This document shows positions 6,190 through 9,475 of a stretch of DNA of 9,475 bases, in pieces. Source of the stretch: Lachnospiraceae bacterium UBA7179. Lineage in GTDB: Bacteria > Bacillota > Clostridia > Lachnospirales > Lachnospiraceae. Positions within the stretch are counted from its first letter, which is position 1; the number at the start of each line of letters is the position of its first letter. The DNA lies in the NCBI GenBank assembly GCA_002491195.1, contig DKVL01000041.1, positions 1 to 9,475 on the forward strand, in the 5' to 3' direction. Both the position numbers and the translations under genes were made by a program. The notes beneath the pieces are model-generated. The model did not search any database and was not told the origin of the DNA. It saw nothing but the letters and a program-made list of their open reading frames with translations.

Positions 6190-6963
6190 ATGGAAGATAT
6201 ACTAAACGTAAGCAATTTAAATGTTTATTATAAAAATAAAGATAACCTGATGAGCCGTTTTCATGCAAAGCCGGAGAGAGATTTACAGCATGTCTTGAAA
6301 AATGTGAGTTTTGACATGAAAAGAGGCGAAGTACTAGGACTTGTCGGTGAGAGCGGGTGCGGAAAGACATCGCTTGCAAAGGCGATTCTTGGCATGCAGA
6401 AACAGTATGACGGCAAGATCGTGCTCGACTGTCCGAACCCGCAGATGGTCTTTCAGGATCCATATAGCTCGCTCAATCCTTCCAAGAAGATCGGTTGGAT
6501 ATTGGAAGAGCCGCTTCGCATGAAATCCCGCAGGAACAGAGGCAAAGATAAATTATCGAAAGAGGAGCGCGTCAGAAAAGTTGACAGGATGTTGGAGCGT
6601 GTAGGGCTTGATGTGAAGTTAAAGGAGCATTACCCTGCAGAACTTTCCGGCGGTCAGAGGCAGCGTGTCGCGATTGCGGCGGCGTTACTGTGTGACACAA
6701 ATTTTCTGATTGCGGACGAACCGGTGTCTGCACTTGACGTGACAATACAGGCGCAGATTATCAGGCTGCTGTTGAATCTTCACAGGGAGCTTGGGATTTC
6801 CATCCTTTTTATTTCACATGACCTGCGTGTCGTGTACCAGATGTGCGACAGGGTGATCATCATGAAAAGCGGGGAGATTCTGGAACAGGGAAAGGTAGAG
6901 GAGATTTACGAAAATCCGTCAACCGACTACACGTGGCTTTTGCTGGAGGCGGCGAATTTGTGA
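6190..6963 (+). CDS. Peptide-type ABC importer ATP-binding protein (OppF/DppF-like)
   Basis: A 257-aa ABC ATPase, the expected partner of the D-type protein at 2016-2834. ATG 6190 is preferred because GGAGGG (6180-6185) lies just upstream; in-frame TTG 6166 and ATG 6178 are alternatives without a better site. Seen: Walker A GESGCGKT (53-60), Q-loop Gln89 in FQDPYSSLNP, signature LSGGQRQR (152-159), Walker B FLIADE (172-177), ALDV (181-184) and switch His210. The FQDPYSSLNP form and the GESGCGKT loop are typical of F-type subunits. It ends at about residue 257 and lacks the C-terminal HPY extension, like its partner. All residues needed for ATP hydrolysis are present. Peptide, dipeptide and nickel importers cannot be told apart from the ATPase alone. 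The next gene, yqeG, starts 54 bp after its stop. Confidence 0.9.
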   Translation: MEDILNVSNLNVYYKNKDNLMSRFHAKPERDLQHVLKNVSFDMKRGEVLGLVGESGCGKTSLAKAILGMQKQYDGKIVLDCPNPQMVFQDPYSSLNPSKKIGWILEEPLRMKSRRNRGKDKLSKEERVRKVDRMLERVGLDVKLKEHYPAELSGGQRQRVAIAAALLCDTNFLIADEPVSALDVTIQAQIIRLLLNLHRELGISILFISHDLRVVYQMCDRVIIMKSGEILEQGKVEEIYENPSTDYTWLLLEAANL

Positions 6964-7017
6964 CAGGGTTTTCAGGGTACGATACCAATTCTGCATGATG
7001 GATGGAGGATATGTTTG

Positions 7018-7551
7018 ATGCTGCAACGGTTTTATCCAGACGAATATCTTGACTCGACTTATGAAATTGACTTTGAAAAAAAATACAGACAGGGTTACAG
7101 AGGGATTCTGTTCGATATTGACAACACGCTGGTGCCACATGGACTTCCGGCGGACGAGCGCGCGGTCGCCCTGTTTCAGCGCCTGAAAAAAATAGGCTAT
7201 CAAGTTACGATGCTCTCCAACAATAAGGAGCCGCGCGTGAAGATGTTTTGTGACGCGGTAGAGGCCCCTTATATTTATAAGGCGGGCAAGCCAAATCCCG
7301 GCAAGTATCGGGAAGCTATGAAGAACATGGGGACAGATGAGCAAAATACGCTGTTTGTGGGAGATCAGATTTTTACCGACGTGTGGGGGGCGAACAAGGC
7401 AGGGATTTACTCGATTCTGGTGAAGCCGATTCACCCAAAGGAGGAGATCCAGATTGTCTTGAAACGCTATCTTGAAAAAATCGTGCTGATTGGTTATCAT
7501 CGATATGTGAGAAAAAATAGAAACAGATGGGGGAACGATTCATGCAGATGA
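7018..7551 (+). CDS. yqeG: YqeG-family HAD-IIIA phosphatase
   Basis: A 177-aa cytosolic HAD-superfamily phosphatase. GGAGGAT (7004-7010) serves ATG 7018; TTG 7015 is an adjacent alternative. HAD motifs are all visible: motif I DIDNT (33-37, nucleophile D33 and acid D35), motif II SNN (67-69), the lysine K91 in GKPNP, and motif III/IV GDQIFTD (115-121). The N-terminal FYPDEY start is typical of YqeG. Members are small class IIIA phosphatases related to phosphatidylglycerophosphate phosphatases, but the bacterial firmicute substrate is not settled. Clostridia often carry yqeG directly before aroE, as here. Its last 10 bp overlap the aroE start, implying coupled translation. Base composition is higher in GC than the accessory genes upstream. 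Confidence 0.9.
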   Translation: MLQRFYPDEYLDSTYEIDFEKKYRQGYRGILFDIDNTLVPHGLPADERAVALFQRLKKIGYQVTMLSNNKEPRVKMFCDAVEAPYIYKAGKPNPGKYREAMKNMGTDEQNTLFVGDQIFTDVWGANKAGIYSILVKPIHPKEEIQIVLKRYLEKIVLIGYHRYVRKNRNRWGNDSCR

Positions 7552-8438
7552 ATGGAAAAACAAAAGTTTATGGAATCATAGGAAATCCGGTGGAGCATAC
7601 CTTGTCACCGCTGATACACGGTACCTTTGCAGACGCGCTTGGTATCAATCTGGTGTATGTGCCGTTTCATGTGGCGGACGGACAGCTCGAGGCAGCCTTA
7701 AAAGGCGCTTACGGGCTGAATATCCAGGGCATGAATGTCACGGTTCCCTATAAAAATGCAGTGATTCCTTTTTTGACGGAGGTTGATGCAGGCGCGGCAA
7801 TGATGGGGGCTGTCAATACGCTTGTGCGCGACAGACGGGATGACAGGGAGGGATTTATCGGCTGCAATACGGACACCAGCGGACTCTGGCGGGCGATGGA
7901 GCAGGACGGTATCTCGCTCAAAAATGAAGAAGTTATTATACTTGGCGCAGGCGGCGTGGGGCGTGCAGCTGCTTTTACGTGTGCAAATGGCGAGGCAAAA
8001 AAAGTATATTTATTGAATCGCAGTATAGCGAGGGCTGATGCTGTGGCAGGCGAGATCAACAGTAGCCTCAGCCGATATGGAAAGGAATGCGTGACGGCGA
8101 TGGCGCTTTCTGATTACAGGAAACTCTTAACAGGGGCAGAGAACAGGTATATCGTGATCCAGTGTACGAGCGTTGGCCTTGCACCGAATGTTGATGATGT
8201 GGTTATCGACGATGGGGATTTTTATCATTATGTGAAGTTTGGCTATGACCTGATCTACACGCCCTGGGAGACAAAGTTTATGCAGCTTGTCAAGGATAAC
8301 GGCGGTTTGGCTTACAATGGACTCAAGATGCTTTTATACCAGGCTGTTGACGCTTTCGAGATATGGAATGGATGCAAGGTGCCGGGGGAGGCTGCGGATA
8401 AGGCATACCAAAAACTTTGCGATCAATTAAGGTAAAAG
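7542..8438 (+). CDS. aroE: Shikimate dehydrogenase
   Basis: The enzyme reduces 3-dehydroshikimate to shikimate with NADPH, the fourth step of chorismate synthesis. With ATG 7542 the protein has 297 aa; GGGGGA (7529-7534) fits this start better than ATG 7527. The reading frame ends at TAA 8433-8435. Seen: substrate-binding GNPVEHTLSP (14-23), NVTVPYK (65-71) with catalytic Lys71, VNTL (91-94), NTD (109-111) with catalytic Asp111, nucleotide-binding GAGGVGRA (135-142), LNRS (158-161), CTSVGL, DLIYTPWETKF and NGLKMLLYQAVDAFEIW near the C-terminus. The first Ser of the usual SxS substrate motif is Thr20 (T-L-S), a conservative change common in such proteins. NRS rather than NRT after the second strand is a small variation in the cofactor pocket. 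It overlaps yqeG by 10 bp and is followed after 45 bp by aroK. Confidence 0.94.
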
Positions 8439-8480
8439 ACTGACAGGATTCGCAGGCGATTGACAGTATGGGGGATTTTC

Positions 8481-8987
8481 ATGGAGAATATTATTTTAAT
8501 TGGTTATATGGGAAGCGGTAAGACGACTGTGGGTAAATGTGTCGCAAAATTAAAAGACTATACTTTTGTCGATACAGATGAGATGATCGTAGAGCAGCAG
8601 AAAAGAAGCATCAATGAGATTTTTGCCGCGGACGGCGAGCTGGCATTTCGGGATATGGAGACAGCACTGTTAAGACAATTGATTGATGAGAAAAGAGAAT
8701 ATCTGGTCATATCGACAGGCGGCGGAATGCCTCTGCGGGCGGAGAACAGACAGCTATTGTCAGAGCTTGGCAGGGTTGTCTATCTGAAGGCAGGCCCGGT
8801 AACAATCTACAACAGAATCAAGGGCGACACGACGAGACCGCTTTTAAAGTGTGAGGATCCGATGAAACGGATCGAGGAGATGCTTGCGGTGCGGGAACCC
8901 TTGTACGAGGCGGGGGCCGGGATCATCATCTGTGTGGATGCGTTGAGACAGTCGGATGTGGCAGAGGAAATATTGGGGGAGGTTTGA
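8481..8987 (+). CDS. aroK: Shikimate kinase
   Basis: It phosphorylates shikimate at the 3-OH using ATP, the step after AroE. With ATG 8481 the product has 168 aa, the usual length; GGGGGA (8470-8475) is the ribosome binding site and resembles that of aroE. Seen: P-loop GYMGSGKTT (8-16), shikimate-binding DTD (31-33), FRDME (56-60) with Arg57, STGGGM (78-83), and the lid TTRPLL (117-122) with Arg119. R138 in VREPLY is the usual second lid-region arginine. All active-site residues are present. It lies 45 bp downstream of aroE and is followed by a 143-bp gap before aroQ. Confidence 0.94.
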   Translation: MENIILIGYMGSGKTTVGKCVAKLKDYTFVDTDEMIVEQQKRSINEIFAADGELAFRDMETALLRQLIDEKREYLVISTGGGMPLRAENRQLLSELGRVVYLKAGPVTIYNRIKGDTTRPLLKCEDPMKRIEEMLAVREPLYEAGAGIIICVDALRQSDVAEEILGEV

Positions 8988-9130
8988 GAAAATAGCAAAA
9001 CCTTTTCATGTTCTGGACTGGCTGGAATATTGGGCAGACAGGGAAAGGTCTTTGAATAGCATAGAGAGGCACCATTTCCTTTGGATTGGGCAGGTGAATA
9101 TGAGAATGATTGAGAAAGGATGACAGAAAA
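8988..9130 (+). other. Spacer between aroK and aroQ
   Basis: These 143 bases hold no ORF of note. An imperfect hairpin (CCATTTCC / GGATTGG, about 9071-9088) is weak and has no T-run, so it is not called a terminator. No consensus promoter was found. The likeliest reading is read-through transcription from aroK into aroQ. Confidence 0.4.
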
Positions 9131-9475
9131 ATGAAACTATTGGTGATCAACGGACCGAATCTGAACTTCCTTGGGATCAGGGAAAAAGGGATTTACGGGA
9201 CACAGGATTATAATGATCTTGTGAATATGATACAGAATAAGGCAAAGGAGTCAGACTGTGAGATCACATGTTTCCAGTCGAACCATGAGGGAGCCATCAT
9301 AGACAGGATCCAGGAAGCATATTTTGACGGAACAGAGGGGATCGTCATCAATCCGGGGGCATTTACGCATTACTCGTACGCGATTCGTGACGCTCTTGCA
9401 AGCATCACAGTTCCAAAGGTGGAAATCCATATTTCAGACATCATGCAGAGAGAGGAATTCCGGCATGTTTCTGTC
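9131..9475 (+). CDS. aroQ: 3-dehydroquinate dehydratase, type II (partial, cut by window end)
   Basis: Type II dehydroquinases convert 3-dehydroquinate to 3-dehydroshikimate, the substrate of AroE, as dodecamers in the cytosol. The first 115 codons are present; the family averages about 145, so roughly 30 residues lie past the window. Seen: INGPNLNFLGIREKGIYG (6-23) with the catalytic Arg17 and Tyr22, SNHEGAIID (50-58), INPGAFTHYSYAIRDAL (73-89) with Asn74 and His80, and EIHISD (98-103) followed by REEFRHVSV with the substrate-binding Arg111. AAAGGAT (9115-9121) is a usable ribosome binding site. It is the type II enzyme, with no similarity to type I AroD. In clostridia pepP and efp often follow; that cannot be checked here. 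Confidence 0.93.
   Translation, partial: MKLLVINGPNLNFLGIREKGIYGTQDYNDLVNMIQNKAKESDCEITCFQSNHEGAIIDRIQEAYFDGTEGIVINPGAFTHYSYAIRDALASITVPKVEIHISDIMQREEFRHVSV

Noticed and set aside
6919..7500. Long minus-strand ORF of 193 codons opposite yqeG
   Set aside because: yqeG has every HAD motif on the + strand; the antisense frame has no recognisable features.
9066..9092. Imperfect hairpin in the aroK-aroQ spacer as a terminator or attenuator
   Set aside because: The stem has a mismatch and a wobble pair and no T-run follows; it is within what chance would give.

Overview
All confident genes in this window lie on the + strand. The organism looks like a low-to-mid GC Gram-positive Clostridium relative, most likely Lachnospiraceae. 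This is an inference from the strong AGGAGG-type ribosome binding sites, tight co-directional packing, a YqeG/AroE/AroK/AroQ gene string, and clostridial-style PhnP-like, DMP19 and YwqG-family proteins. No rRNA, tRNA, CRISPR array, transposase or convincing rho-independent terminator was seen.

Layout. (1) 1-1428: a candidate promoter, a metallo-beta-lactamase-fold hydrolase of the PhnP-like type (199-1044), then about 385 bp without a confident gene. That gap holds a doubtful small ORF and a very good extended -10 promoter. (2) 1429-1968: a DMP19/DUF4375-family protein. (3) 2016-6963: two ATPases of an oligopeptide/dipeptide (Opp/Dpp/Nik) ABC importer, D-type (2016-2834) and F-type (6190-6963). 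These are normally neighbours but here are split by about 3.4 kb. The intervening DNA encodes a GNAT acetyltransferase that overlaps the D-type gene, an unrecognised 336-aa protein, a YwqG/DUF1963 protein, a decayed GNAT fragment, and an unrecognised acidic 147-aa protein. No permease or substrate-binding protein of the importer is present. (4) 7018-9475: a housekeeping run made of YqeG-type HAD phosphatase, shikimate dehydrogenase (aroE), shikimate kinase (aroK), and the start of type II 3-dehydroquinase (aroQ), which runs off the window.

How they work together. AroQ, AroE and AroK catalyse three consecutive steps of the shikimate pathway (3-dehydroquinate to 3-dehydroshikimate to shikimate to shikimate-3-phosphate). 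The two ABC ATPases should form a heterodimer that powers uptake of peptides or a similar substrate. The genes in between look like accessory cargo: parts of them are visibly AT-richer than the aro and opp genes, and several belong to families found as lone immunity-like or orphan genes.

The most informative structural observation is the second GNAT fragment at about 5561-5680. It carries a near-identical 52-bp copy of the intact GNAT gene (49/52) and is then joined to sequence resembling that gene's 3' end. The join is at GACTGTGA, an 8-mer that occurs twice in the intact gene exactly 200 bp apart. This is the expected scar of a short-repeat deletion in a duplicated GNAT gene, and it marks the island as a product of duplication and decay. 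I did not find a clear, complete, novel system; the unknown 336-aa and 147-aa proteins are the best candidates for undescribed biology.
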